A stretch of DNA of 64,000 bases from Bin87 sp965262485 (GCA_965262485.1 OZ253540.1:3224001-3288000), one strand, 5' to 3'. Shown: positions 1 through 9,259, numbered from the stretch's first letter. Notes: generated by a model from the letters alone, not told the origin. A program made the numbers and translations.

Positions 1-1293
1 AACATCGGTCCGGAGGACGACGACAAACTGGCGACGCTGCAAGCCTTCCTGCAAAAGCCGGCAGTCACCGACGAAAAGGTATTGGTATTCAGTGAGGCGG
101 AAACCACCGTTGACTACCTGTACCAGCAGCTCAACCCAGATGGAAAGGATCCTACCATAGCCCGACTCAGCGGCAGCAACCGAAACCAAAGGGCCGGCAT
201 CGTCCGCCGCTTCGCTCCCAACGCCAATCCTTCGGCCAGCGGGCAACAATCAGAGCCGGCAATCAGGGTGCTGATTACCACCGACGTACTGTCGGAAGGG
301 CAGAACCTACAGGACTGCGCCCGCGTGCTGAACTACGATCTGCACTGGAACCCGGTGCGGCTCATCCAACGCTTCGGACGAGTGGACCGCATCGGTTCGC
401 CACACGACGCCATCCACCTGCATAACATGATGCCCGACGCCGAACTGGACGAAAGGCTGGGACTTACCGCAACGCTGGGCGACCGCCTGCAAGCGTTCCA
501 CGACCTGATTGGGCTGGACAACAAGGTACTATCGGAAGAAGAGCAGATCAACGCCAAGGGTATCGGCGTCATCTACGACGAACATCAGCTGCCTGAAATG
601 AACGACGCCCTGGACGAAGTATCCGCCAACCAGCGGGCCATCGCCCTGCTGGAAAACATCCGCGGCAACGACACGACGCTCTGGCAGAAGATACAGGACC
701 TACCCGACGGCATCCGCTCGGCAATGGCTATGCGGAACAACGCCAGCGAGAGCCACGACGCGCCGCAGGTCGGCGAAACCGTGGTAATGCTCGCTACCGC
801 CGAAGCCGTGCGCTGCTACGCAGTGGGCGACGCACTGGCGCCGCGTCCAATCCGGCCGGCGCAGTTCGTAGCAGCGGTAGAATGCGAACCGGACACGCCG
901 GCCCAGCCACTGCCGGAGAACACCAATGCGCGGGTTAACGCCTGTGCGGAGGTGTTCACCAAGGACCTGAGTAGGATACTGGGCAACGGGCGGAGGCGCA
1001 CGGGCGGCAACGCACGCAACCGTCAGTTCATCAACCGCCAGCTCAACGGCATTGACACCACGATTGCCGAGCCACTGAGGATCACCGCGTTGCGCCAAGC
1101 GTTCGCCGGCGACCTGCCCAGCGTAGTGGAAAACGAACTGTCAGAGCTACGTCGGCTCAACCTGGAAGGCCATGAGCTGGTGCTCCGGTTGGAACTGCTG
1201 CGAGAACGCTACCGCCTCAACCCAGGGGCGCAGAGCGAATCTGCCGCAACGTCACATATCACACGCATCATCTGTTCCGACGGATTGCAGTGA
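1..1293 (+). CDS. SNF2-type helicase, C-terminal part (5' end outside window)
   Basis: The open frame runs into the window from the left edge, so only the C-terminal half is present (about 430 residues). Helicase C-terminal (RecA-like domain 2) motifs are clear: a motif V-like segment VLSEGQNLQDC near window residue 100 and motif VI QRFGRVDRIG near 125. The dsDNA-stimulated SNF2 families use these for ATP hydrolysis and translocation. The remaining 250 residues match no domain I recognise. Large stand-alone SNF2 helicases of this shape, sometimes with phospholipase D-like N-terminal domains, are common in prokaryotic defence islands, and the neighbours here (ietAS pair, HNH nuclease, Nmad3) fit that. 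The N-terminal domain that would decide the subfamily is not visible. The gene ends shortly before the repeat at 1501. Confidence 0.85.
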   Translation, partial: NIGPEDDDKLATLQAFLQKPAVTDEKVLVFSEAETTVDYLYQQLNPDGKDPTIARLSGSNRNQRAGIVRRFAPNANPSASGQQSEPAIRVLITTDVLSEGQNLQDCARVLNYDLHWNPVRLIQRFGRVDRIGSPHDAIHLHNMMPDAELDERLGLTATLGDRLQAFHDLIGLDNKVLSEEEQINAKGIGVIYDEHQLPEMNDALDEVSANQRAIALLENIRGNDTTLWQKIQDLPDGIRSAMAMRNNASESHDAPQVGETVVMLATAEAVRCYAVGDALAPRPIRPAQFVAAVECEPDTPAQPLPENTNARVNACAEVFTKDLSRILGNGRRRTGGNARNRQFINRQLNGIDTTIAEPLRITALRQAFAGDLPSVVENELSELRRLNLEGHELVLRLELLRERYRLNPGAQSESAATSHITRIICSDGLQ

Positions 1294-1446
1294 AACGCCG
1301 GCGTTGACCAAAGAAGCATCGGCCATTGTCAGAACGCGTGGTAAGCAATTTCGAAACCAGTCCCTACCGACGCTCATGCAGCAATCGCCACGTCCTGCTG
1401 TGCCCCTGTGAGCTCGAAAAACCACGTCGAAACGAGCGAAACGTGA

Positions 1447-1518
1447 AGACGAAATCCGTCACGATATTAGCCGCTTTCAGCCGCTGATCCAGCAAACCCA
1501 GAGTAGCGAAATCGCCTC
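1447..1518 (+). repeat. Right-end type terminal repeat of cargo-element family (lone copy)
   Basis: Bases 1501-1518 read GAGTAGCGAAATCGCCTC, identical to the core at 4043 and 33042 and to the inverted core at 59897. About 50 further bases inward (leftward) also match those at 4043 and 59897, including GCGGCTGAAAGCG read from the other strand. It probably marks the right end of an element that carries the helicase and starts outside the window. Confidence 0.6.
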
Positions 1519-1539
1519 ATTGAAGGGGACCACGGGTTC

Positions 1540-2348
1540 TTACGAAAACAGGCTGGGTATCCTAGGGTCGCCTCTCAGTGCCCAGGGCCTCGCGCGTTGC
1601 CGCCGCCACATAAACTGACGGAACCACGGGCCGAGCAATGTGCCACCCGGCTGTGCTAGGCCCATTTCGTCTGCAATCACGCGAACCATGTCCCGTTCCT
1701 GCTCGCTCATTGATTTCCATTTGGGTTTCAAAATGAACATGGCCCAGTTCTGCTGCAGCACAATTTCAGACACATACTGGCTTTTCCGAGCGTTTGAGAC
1801 ACGATTGGACAAGAGGTCAGCGACGAGCTTTTGCACTACATTTGCCGGTTTTGCGTGATACGTTATGTAGAAATGATGGCCATCCTTTACGGGCACGATT
1901 GTCAGGGTCATGGGATCACCCATGTGAGAAATCCATACTACAGTTCCACCCACCGCGGGCTCACCTGGCAGAAAAACTTGGAGAGGACAATTTTCGACGA
2001 GTCATTGGCTTTCACGAGAGCAACAAGATGTTTACTTTCCTGTAGCAATGCCGGCACGTGTGAACTGGAGGCTCGCTCAGCGTTTCGTTGATCGTTATCA
2101 CTAAAGTTCTTCCATTTCTCCCGACAGTCGCATTTTTGTGGTCCCCTAGGCCACCTTTCGACTTCATGCCGGCAGTAACCAGCTCGCTTTCCGAAGAACT
2201 CCGAATGTCGAAATGCCAAGAAGTACTCCATCAGGGTGGCGCGAAGGGCGACAAATGTCGGTACGGTGGCATTGTCAGCGAGATCATAGGGGACACTGTC
2301 AATGGGATCGAAAAGACCATCGTGCCACTCACAGGCGTAGCGTCCCAC
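1540..2348 (-). CDS. Hypothetical protein(s), possibly one frameshifted gene
   Basis: Two overlapping open frames lie here: 1938-2348 (136 aa) and 1540-1953 (137 aa). I do not recognise either product. In the frame of the second, sensible protein sequence begins upstream of its first ATG (ENCPLQVFLPGEPAVGGTVV), just where the first frame ends. This suggests one gene of about 260 residues broken by a frameshift near 1985-2005. The C-terminal part is basic and tryptophan-rich. The pair lies between a terminal repeat and the IS630 copy. The call could be wrong, since no domain supports it. Confidence 0.35.
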
Positions 2349-3008
2349 CGTCGCTACGTCTATCGGAGTTTTGGAAAAGACAGGCCCCCTAGTACCGTTT
2401 CAATTTAATTCTATTGGATAGACATGTTTGAGCTTACTGCGAGCGTCCTGGGTGGAGAACCGCCAGTCTATGCTGGCGGCGGCCTCGTTGCGCTCGCGTT
2501 CGAGGGCCGCGACTTCCCGTCTCAGCAACGCTTCATCGCCGACCCGGCGGTTCAGACACTGTCTGCTGAAGACGCTCAACTCGATTTCAGCCATGTTCAG
2601 CCAGCTGCCGTGATTGGGTGTGTGGTGCAGCTCCAGGCGTTTGGCGATGCGCCGGGCTTCGGATGGCTCAAACGCTTCGTAGAGGGAGCCCAGCTGGTGG
2701 GTGTTGAGATTGTCCAGCGCCAGCCTGACCACCTCGGCATCAGGGTAGGCCTCGTCCACCAGCCACCGCATCTGTTGCGCGAAGTCCACGGCAGTGCGGC
2801 GCTCAGTCACCTCGACGTGCCTCCACCCACCCTTCGGTTCACAGAACATGAACAGATTCCGGGTCCCGTTCCGCTGGTACTCGGTGCCATAGCGCTCCGC
2901 CCGTCCCGGAGCGGCTGCAATGGGAGGCCGCACCTCTCCGAGCAACTGCCTGGAGGACTCGTCAAAACACACCACCGGACGCTCCCGGTCGTACTCTTCG
3001 TGATAAAG

Positions 3009-3032
3009 AGCCTGCCCCGTACTGGATACGGG
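3009..3032 (-). repeat. In-frame palindromic insert 1 in IS630 transposase
   Basis: The core GCCCCGTACTGGATACGGGG interrupts the transposase between MEDVLD and LYHEEYD, just before the first catalytic Asp, and adds PVSSTGQA. The length is 24 nt, a multiple of three, with no stop in the frame used. The same palindrome, with small loop changes, recurs at about ten intergenic sites. Confidence 0.8.
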
Positions 3033-3117
3033 GTCCAGCACGTCTTCCATCCGGGCGACGAACTCCCCGCTCAGCTTGGGGATGCACCATTCCTTCTTCT
3101 GCCACGGTTTGAGTTCG

Positions 3118-3124
3118 TTTTTTT
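3118..3124 (-). other. A7 slippery tract at the IS630 frame switch
   Basis: Read on the minus strand the sequence is CTC-AAA-AAA-ACG in the first frame. A -1 slip on AAA-AAA gives AAC-GAA-CTC, which continues as NEL, the expected transposase sequence. The site fits programmed -1 frameshifting as known in IS630. I saw no convincing stimulatory hairpin downstream. Confidence 0.55.
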
Positions 3125-3253
3125 GAGTAGCTGGCGCACCGTCTCCAGGGAGATGCTCTCGGCAAACTCCAGCTCCACCACCTCGCCGGCCAGCAACTGG
3201 AGTGTCCAGCTGACGTGTCCTTCGGGTGGACTGCTGCACGCGACGGCAACCAG

Positions 3254-3277
3254 AACCTGCCCCGTACTGGATACGGG
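3254..3277 (-). repeat. In-frame palindromic insert 2 in IS630 transposase
   Basis: This is the second copy of the same 24-nt insert, adding PVSSTGQV between KQEAH and LVAVACSS in the HTH-linker region of the transposase. It is nearly identical to the copy at 3009-3032 and again keeps the frame. Confidence 0.8.
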
Positions 3278-3583
3278 GTGCGCTTCCTGCTTGCCGTCCA
3301 ACTTGCGCTCCCGGCCCGGCCGCGGCTGGTCATTGATGGCGGCCTCAAGTCCTTCCTCGACGAACCGTTTCCGGGTTCTGGCAACGGTAGCCGCGTTGAT
3401 CAAAAGCACATCGGCTATCTCACCGTCCCGAAGTCCTTCATCAGCTTTGAGCAGCGCGAGCGCCCGCTTGACGGTACGGACTGACAGCTTGCCCCGGTGG
3501 GAAACCTCATTGAGACGGGAGCGTTCGGACTCGGTCAGCTTGACTTTATACTTGATGGCAGCCATGTCTGGATACTCCCCCAC

Positions 3584-4258
3584 AGAAAGATCATACCCAA
3601 TTATGCCTGCCTTCTCATATTATTACAAATCTATCTGGAACTAGTACTAGTTGAGGCTACGCACGCAATTCCAATTTTAGCAATTGTCCCTGTTGGTGCA
3701 AGTCTTTGACGCAATACGCACCTAGCGAAGGCACAATGAGACTGTTGCCGGCCCACGCGATGCAAGCCGTCTCGGACGGCAGGGCGTCCCAATTTGTTGC
3801 CTACACTTAGCAAACTGTCGGCACTTCAGTGCCGTCTACCCTTCACGGGCACAACTAAAACTGCGTCAAATGTCGCCAAGATGGGTAGCGTTGACCAGTT
3901 CGCCCGAAACGACAAAAAGCGTCACGCTAACTGACCAGCATCCAAGCACCAATGATTTTTGCCCCGTGCAAAAACAGCCAAACCACGATTTCGAGATTCG
4001 TCACAGGATTGACCGTTTTCGGACGCCGATCCGGCAAATCCCGAGTAGCGAAATCGCCTCAAGCATCTGTTTGAGCTGGTGCCGCTTGCAAAAAGAATAT
4101 GCTATACTATTTATTGTCTGATGTGATGGCTTGTCGGCGCCAGCGGCCTCTTTGTCAAAGACCTCGGCCGATGATAGACTTTACGCCCCAGGTGAGCGGA
4201 TGGGGTCACAAGCTTCCTACCGTCGCGGTTTCAAGCCACGCTTACCCGCAAGAGAGCA
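3584..4258. other. Gene-free stretch between IS630 and the SDH gene
   Basis: I see no credible gene. The one recognisable item is the terminal repeat at 3990-4060. A TATACT hexamer lies at 4103-4108, but no -35 is correctly spaced from it (TTGCAA is only 11 nt away), so I do not call a promoter. Confidence 0.5.
3990..4060 (+). repeat. Right-end type terminal repeat of cargo-element family (lone copy)
   Basis: The core GAGTAGCGAAATCGCCTC lies at 4043-4060. The inward 50 bases match those of the copies at 1447-1518 and 59897-59968. No matching left end is visible in the window, so the parent element probably starts further left or has lost that end. Confidence 0.6.
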
Positions 4259-5332
4259 ATGAACGAACCAGATCCCGATTCACAGCCATTGGAACGACTC
4301 GCGCAACTAGCCGACGACGTAGCAGTCGCACTAGACGCCGACATCATTCTGTACAACGGGGCGACTTATCGCATCGGGGTTGAACTCCTAGTCGAACAGA
4401 CCGATAAGCGCCGCCGGCGAACCAACGCCCTGTTGATCCTGGTAACCCAAGGTGGGGATGCCGATTCTGCATACCGGATAGCCCGATGGCTTCAGAGCCA
4501 TTACGAGAAGTTCATACTGTTCGTCTCGGGCTACTGTAAAAGCGCCGGGACGTTGGTCGCCACGGGTGCACACGAGTTGGTCATGTCGAAATACGGCGAG
4601 CTCGTACCACTTGACGTGCAGATGTCGAAAAGGGACGAATTATAGGAATCCCAGTCAGGGTTAGCCGTGCAAGACACGTTGGACACGTTGCAACACCACG
4701 CGTTGGAAACATTCGTGGCTACCCTGTTGGAAATCAAACGCGGAAGTCGCGGGGCCGTATCATTGAAAATGGCGACAGAAATCGCCACATCAATGACCAC
4801 CGGCCTGTTCGCGCCAATTTACGGCCAAGTGGACCCGCTGCATGTGGGGGAATCCGCACGGGCAATGAACATCACATCCGAGTACGGCGAACGCCTACTG
4901 GATGTCGCTGGGAACATTGGAAAGGAAGAACTGGGCTACATCATTTCGGGTTATCCTTCACACGGTTTCGTGATTGATCGGGATGAAGCCGCACAGCTGT
5001 TTCGTTACGTACGTCCTCCCACCGACAAGGAGGACGCCTTAGCAGACATTTTGGGCGAGGTTGCATCGTGGCCGGTCAATCCAGACGACCAAGAACCGCC
5101 CATTGTCCAAGTTCTATCCCCCGAGCCAATTAGCTCCGAAACTGAGAACGACGCAAGTTTGCCCTCTGGAGGAACAAATGAACAAGCAACGCATGGTTCG
5201 CAACACGCGCCTGCGGGAGTTGCTCAAAATGCGGACCCGCAGCCTACAGAAAATGGCAGTGGCGAGGGACAATCGCTCCAAACGATCCACATCGCTACCG
5301 GCGATGAAGCAGGTGTCGCTGGTGAAGAATGA
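4259..5332 (+). pseudogene. SDH-family (SppA/ClpP-fold) serine protease gene with internal amber codon
   Basis: The two halves (128 aa, then 221 aa from 4667) are in the same frame, separated only by TAG at 4643-4645. Read through, the protein is a serine dehydrogenase proteinase-type protein of the SppA/ClpP fold: TQGGDADSAYRIARW (oxyanion glycine loop), GYCKSAGTLVATGAHELVMS (nucleophile Ser in KSAGT), then PLDVQMSKRDEL followed after the stop by ESQSGLAVQDTLDTLQ. From memory of the family an aromatic residue is usual at the stop, so a TGG to TAG change is likely. The last 80 residues are low-complexity and acidic. These membrane-associated proteases are often found in phage and defence contexts. 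The gene is either dead, split, or dependent on amber readthrough. Confidence 0.75.
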
Positions 5333-5403
5333 GCGTACCAAGGTCCGATCCGGTGAAGCCTGAAGAAGGACATAAGCAGTAACCGGATCGCTCCGCAACG
5401 GTC

Positions 5404-5432
5404 GGGGTCCCAGTCAAGGCAGCTGGGACCCC
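5404..5432 (+). terminator. Hairpin terminator-like structure after SDH gene
   Basis: A perfect 10-bp stem, GGGGTCCCAG with CTGGGACCCC, closes a 9-nt loop 72 nt after the SDH stop. A strong T-run is lacking. A second hairpin with T-run follows at 5537. Confidence 0.55.
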
Positions 5433-5536
5433 TATTGATTCCTACCCGAGCCGGAGACAATTGCATCGGAAAATTCAGCAAGCGAGGAAAGGTACCGAAC
5501 GGTAGCATTTCATCGAGGTTCGAACACATCGCGGAG

Positions 5537-5563
5537 CCGGTTCCTTAAAGAACCGGGGTTTTT
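5537..5563 (+). terminator. Rho-independent terminator
   Basis: A 7-bp stem, CCGGTTC with GAACCGG, is followed closely by TTTTT. It lies between the SDH gene (+) and ietS (-) and would stop rightward transcription. The 100 nt between the two hairpins could hold a small RNA, but nothing specific is recognisable. Confidence 0.6.
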
Positions 5564-5615
5564 CTTTCCAGTCCGCCACAGAAGGCCCGTCTGACCCCAG
5601 TTGCTCGGGGCGGCG

Positions 5616-8225
5616 CTAAGGATTGATGCGCACGGGAGTAGGCGGCTGCAACCGGTCTCTAATCTCCTCGTAAAGAAGAAGATCGACGCTCTCTTCGACC
5701 TCGAGCGTGACCACCAACGCGTACCCGACCGTTTCATCGAGATCTCCCGCGTCAGCGCGGCATTCAACGCGGATCTCGATTTCGTCCCCGTCGTTCACGA
5801 CCGGGGATCCTCTGCCCTCCCTCACTTCATGTTGGACGGTACCACGGCGTACCTGGGGATAGGTGGCTCCAATGGGGTCTTCCGCCAGAGACCGACCTGC
5901 CCTGAACTCGAGCTGGGCCCGCCGGTAATTGCGATGGGAGCAGTTGATTGGAGACAGCCAAGCCAAGGTTGTGATCATCCGCCGCGGGTCAGCTATGCCC
6001 GAAAGCCCCGGCGGAGACGGGAGGCGGAAGGTGTGGGCCTCCTCAGCGCCTATTTCGCCACACCCCACCACCGTTACACGGTGGTCGGTACAAAACATCG
6101 CCCGTTCCGTGTCCGAGGCTCCGTACCCAATCAACCGGGTCGCTACCTCTTTGTTCTGACGCTTCCTGTTGTCGCCATTCAGAAGCGACGCATAATGGTC
6201 AAGCGGCAGTTCGCAGTGGGCTCCGTGAACGAGCAACGCTTTCAGCAACACCGCGTCGTAAGACTCACCAGGGAACGACGCCGACTGAGAGCGCAAATCA
6301 CACAGCACGTCGTACAGTCGGCTAGCTGCGCGGGAAGCCAATGCGGTAGCGTTGCTGGTCCCCCGAGTGTAGCGGCTGGCGTCCAGACTTCCCTGTTCAC
6401 CCGGCCACGCCACCCGCTGGCCCGGAGCCGAACGCAAATCCCTGATCTCAAGGACAGCGTTTTCATGGGTGGTACCCATCTTCTCCGCCAGCAACTGTCT
6501 CCCGCCCGGCAGCATGAGATCCGGTTTGACGGACCGTCGGTGGCCGGGCCCGTGCGCACTCACCACACTGGGGAATCCATTCCTGTCGAACGGGTTAATC
6601 AGACGATAACCTTCGGGTATTTCTGAGGAATCAGAGTGAACCGCACCAACGGTTAGACCGTTGAGCGTCTCCGACGGCGACAGCAAACTGCGGTTCCTCG
6701 TATCGGCCGCGACGGCATTGAACACCGCAGACGCGCGGCCCTCTTGGTCCAACTCGTCAAAGCCGTGGCGGGGTACATTCAACTCAATGGCGTGGCCATG
6801 GTTTCCGGCGCTCACCACGAACAGCACGCCGTACTTGAAGGCGAGCCAATCGAGCAGACGCGCCAACGGACTCATCTCGCGCACGAACGGGCGCCGTCCG
6901 TCGCACACCGACAGGTTGATGATCCGCACTCCGGGCGCCACCGCCGGCTCATCACCTTCTCCGTCGAACAAGCGCCGCACCCCGCGGTGGATCAGGTCCA
7001 CCGCCAATTCGTCCTCGGGTATCTTCTCCCTCCAGGCTTGCCCTCCCCATTCCGCAACAGGTCGCAGGATGGGCCGTGTGTAAAGACGGCGACTTATGGG
7101 CATTTCACCAGCATCGAGCTCCCCGTGGCAGATAAGGGAAGCCATGCCGGTCCCATGATGACGTTGGTTCGCCTGGTAGCGCTCCTCGTACCCGTCAGGG
7201 TCGTCCAAAACCAAACGACCGTCCAGTAGTTGGTGCCCGGCCAGAGGCAGGCCATCGAAAAGGGCCACAACCGGCTCACCCATCTCAGTCCGATCCCCAT
7301 CTGGCAGAAACACATCGTCCGGATCGGCCAACTCGTCGGTTGCTGGGACCGAGAATTGGCCGACCGGCCGTAGGAACATCACGTCTTCACACATGACGAG
7401 TTGGCTGTTATTTTGCCCGACCAGCTCCGAAACGCGGTTCGCAGGGATCCGCCCCAATGCAGCATGGTAGGAGATCTCGGCAATCACGGAGCTTTGGGAA
7501 ATCTCCCCGCCCAGTGAACTCACGAGGTCTCGAAACCTGGCTTCCGCCTGCTGTCTGTGCAACGGCGTTCTTCGAAACCACAACTCAGCCCCAAAGGGCA
7601 ATAGAGCTGTCTGGTCCGAATTGTCCAACCTGAAACGCCAATCCTCAAAGAGACCGAATTCCGCGAGACGATCCTCCGGTCCCCAAAACCGCACGGCCCG
7701 CAATTGTTCGAAGACGTGCCTTAACGGTGCCAAGCCACCGGGAAACCTGGCATCCGGATTTCCCCGGAATTCGTCAAACCGCAACCTCAGCGTGGTTAAA
7801 GCCCCAGCGTCGGTCATCACCAGGAACAACCTGCCCGGCAGAACCCTGTCGTCGCGACCGTCGCGGTCGTCGCGAAAGTCGTCGTCGGGTTCGAGGTCCG
7901 ACAGATCGGCTTCCGTGAGCCATTCCAGACCGTCGACCTTACTAACCGCCTCTACGAAATCATCGACCGAACCGACGGTCTCCAGGACCAACACCTGGTC
8001 GGGAAGCACCCCCACAGGATTATCACGGAGTTCTATGTTGCGGGCCTTGATCGCCTCCGCCAATCGGCGGAATTCAGAACCTAACCGCTCGCCTTGACGA
8101 CGCGCGCCCGGGAGTCGGATGTGAGACGGACCACCGCCGCCTCGTGGTTGACGCTGCGTAATCTCGGGATCAGGAAACGAAAGCAGGGGGTAGTAGGCCA
8201 CGTTACGAACTCCCCGGTTCTCCAA
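5616..8225 (-). CDS. ietS: Subtilisin-like S8 protease of an ietAS-type defence pair
   Basis: The protein has 869 residues. The S8 triad is visible in order: Asp in VVALFDGLP (about 320), His in QRHHGTGMASL (about 360) and Ser in YTRGTSNATALASR (about 615), with SAGN as the oxyanion-hole segment (about 460). A 300-residue N-terminal region has no recognisable motif, and about 200 residues follow the catalytic Ser. It starts with TTG at 8225, inside the end of the upstream AAA ATPase gene (23-nt overlap), so the two are surely co-translated. The combination of a subtilisin-like protease with an AAA ATPase is the architecture of the ietAS anti-phage system (established knowledge). The model is presumably that the ATPase senses infection and gates the protease. 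The stop is TAG. The symbol is given by architecture only. Confidence 0.8.
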   Translation of the reverse strand: MENRGVRNVAYYPLLSFPDPEITQRQPRGGGGPSHIRLPGARRQGERLGSEFRRLAEAIKARNIELRDNPVGVLPDQVLVLETVGSVDDFVEAVSKVDGLEWLTEADLSDLEPDDDFRDDRDGRDDRVLPGRLFLVMTDAGALTTLRLRFDEFRGNPDARFPGGLAPLRHVFEQLRAVRFWGPEDRLAEFGLFEDWRFRLDNSDQTALLPFGAELWFRRTPLHRQQAEARFRDLVSSLGGEISQSSVIAEISYHAALGRIPANRVSELVGQNNSQLVMCEDVMFLRPVGQFSVPATDELADPDDVFLPDGDRTEMGEPVVALFDGLPLAGHQLLDGRLVLDDPDGYEERYQANQRHHGTGMASLICHGELDAGEMPISRRLYTRPILRPVAEWGGQAWREKIPEDELAVDLIHRGVRRLFDGEGDEPAVAPGVRIINLSVCDGRRPFVREMSPLARLLDWLAFKYGVLFVVSAGNHGHAIELNVPRHGFDELDQEGRASAVFNAVAADTRNRSLLSPSETLNGLTVGAVHSDSSEIPEGYRLINPFDRNGFPSVVSAHGPGHRRSVKPDLMLPGGRQLLAEKMGTTHENAVLEIRDLRSAPGQRVAWPGEQGSLDASRYTRGTSNATALASRAASRLYDVLCDLRSQSASFPGESYDAVLLKALLVHGAHCELPLDHYASLLNGDNRKRQNKEVATRLIGYGASDTERAMFCTDHRVTVVGCGEIGAEEAHTFRLPSPPGLSGIADPRRMITTLAWLSPINCSHRNYRRAQLEFRAGRSLAEDPIGATYPQVRRGTVQHEVREGRGSPVVNDGDEIEIRVECRADAGDLDETVGYALVVTLEVEESVDLLLYEEIRDRLQPPTPVRINP

Positions 8226-9189
8226 CCCTGTCGCCCAGTTGGCACAAACGTTCCCGGACGATGGTCTTCATATCAGCCTCGGGTTGGCTGAGCACCGCAC
8301 GGCGCACCACGTCCATTCCGAAGTCCTCGACCTCGGCGAAACTCAAGCCCTGTAGCTTCCGCGCCAACCGTTCGATGGAGAAATCCATCTCGCGACCCGT
8401 CCGGCTCTCAAACTGCCGCAACCAATTCACGATCTGCTCATGCCCCGGCATCGGCAGATCCAACCGGAGTTGAAAACGGCGCCAGACCGCCCGGTCCAAC
8501 AACTCGGGATGGTTACTGGCCGTCACGGCGACCACGTAACTGGGCAGAGCATCAATCTGCAACAGCAACGAGCTGACGACCCGTTTGATCTCCCCGGTTT
8601 CGTTGACGTCGCCCCTTTCCTTGGCCACCGCGTCGAACTCGTCGAAAAACAGCACGCATTGCCGCGAGCGAGCGTAATCAAAGACCTGGGAGATCCGCTG
8701 AGCGGTTTCACCAAGGTATCTGCCAATGACCGTCTCATACCTCACGATCAAAAGCGGGACACTAAGGGCGTCCGCCAAGGCTTCCGCCAAGGTGGTTTTG
8801 CCGTTTCCTGGAGGGCCCGTAAGCAGAACGCGATTGCGAGGCTCCAAATTGTAGGCCCGCAACAAATCGGACCTCAGTTGCTCCTCGACCAGTTCCGAGA
8901 CCACAATTTTGACGCCTTCAGGCAGTATGAGACTGTCCAAGCCACGGGACGGATGCCGTTCGAAAAGGAGTTCCCCTGACGTGCCGCCCTTGGGGTCACC
9001 GTTAGGAGTTTCGGGCTTACGGCTCCTGTGTCCATTGAGTGAGAGATTACCCAAAATGCGGTCGGCGAGGACCGCGTGGTGCTTGGCACGTTCGTCGGCG
9101 GCCAGTGCTTCCACGGCCTTGCGAAACTGAACCTGATCGCCGCTGGAACCAGCCTTCACCAAGTCCAAGATTAGATCCGCGCGTGCCAT
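8203..9189 (-). CDS. ietA: AAA ATPase partner of the ietAS-type pair
   Basis: The protein has 328 residues. Walker A is LLTGPPGNGKTTLAEALADA (about residue 140), Walker B is CVLFFDEFDAVAKERGD (about 195), sensor 1 is VVAVTASNHPELLD and the arginine-finger region is RAVWRRFQLRLDLPMP. This is the classical AAA core of FtsH/Vps4-like ATPases. The N-terminal 110 residues are probably the substrate or sensor domain. It is the first gene of a two-gene operon with the subtilisin-like protease, overlapping its start. An extended -10 box lies upstream at 9260-9268, giving a leader of about 60 nt. Protease plus AAA pairs of this type are the ietAS defence system. A housekeeping chaperone role is less likely given the island context. 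Confidence 0.82.
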   Translation of the reverse strand: MARADLILDLVKAGSSGDQVQFRKAVEALAADERAKHHAVLADRILGNLSLNGHRSRKPETPNGDPKGGTSGELLFERHPSRGLDSLILPEGVKIVVSELVEEQLRSDLLRAYNLEPRNRVLLTGPPGNGKTTLAEALADALSVPLLIVRYETVIGRYLGETAQRISQVFDYARSRQCVLFFDEFDAVAKERGDVNETGEIKRVVSSLLLQIDALPSYVVAVTASNHPELLDRAVWRRFQLRLDLPMPGHEQIVNWLRQFESRTGREMDFSIERLARKLQGLSFAEVEDFGMDVVRRAVLSQPEADMKTIVRERLCQLGDRVGEPGSS

Positions 9190-9259
9190 ACCAACCGCCT
9201 ACCGCGAGGCAACCAAAATTGATCCAGTTAACCCATGAAACATCCTCCCAGCGTGGGCA

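Larger units (their letters stand above)
2400..3565 (-). mobile_element. IS630-family transposase in two frames
   Basis: The N-terminal helix-turn-helix half (start ATG at 3565) has the usual IS630 pattern of ESERSRLNEVSHRGKLS, RTVKRALALLKADEG and GEIADVLLINAATVARTRKRF. The DDE half is in the -1 frame: VVCFDESSRQLLGE (first Asp), LALDNLNTHQ (second Asp) and HHTPNHGSWLNMAEIELSVF (Glu). All three catalytic acidic residues are present. The switch falls on an A7 run (T7 at 3118-3124 on the + strand), where LLKK followed by NELKPWQKKEW restores the family sequence. IS630 elements are known to use -1 frameshifting, so the gene may be active, but A7 may also be a simple indel. Two copies of a 24-nt palindrome-containing insert lie in frame inside the coding region (separate entries). 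I could not resolve the terminal inverted repeats. Confidence 0.9.

Noticed and set aside
4086..4108. Possible promoter TTGCAA ... TATACT before the SDH gene
   Set aside because: The spacing is only 11 nt and no better -35 is present; I left it out as a promoter.
5404..5600. Possible tRNA or structured RNA around the GGTTCGAA motif at 5517
   Set aside because: I could not fold a cloverleaf with acceptor and anticodon stems; only the two terminator-like hairpins are convincing.
5601..6626. Plus-strand frame of 341 codons opposite ietS
   Set aside because: The minus strand carries the complete S8 triad in one frame; this frame is its shadow.
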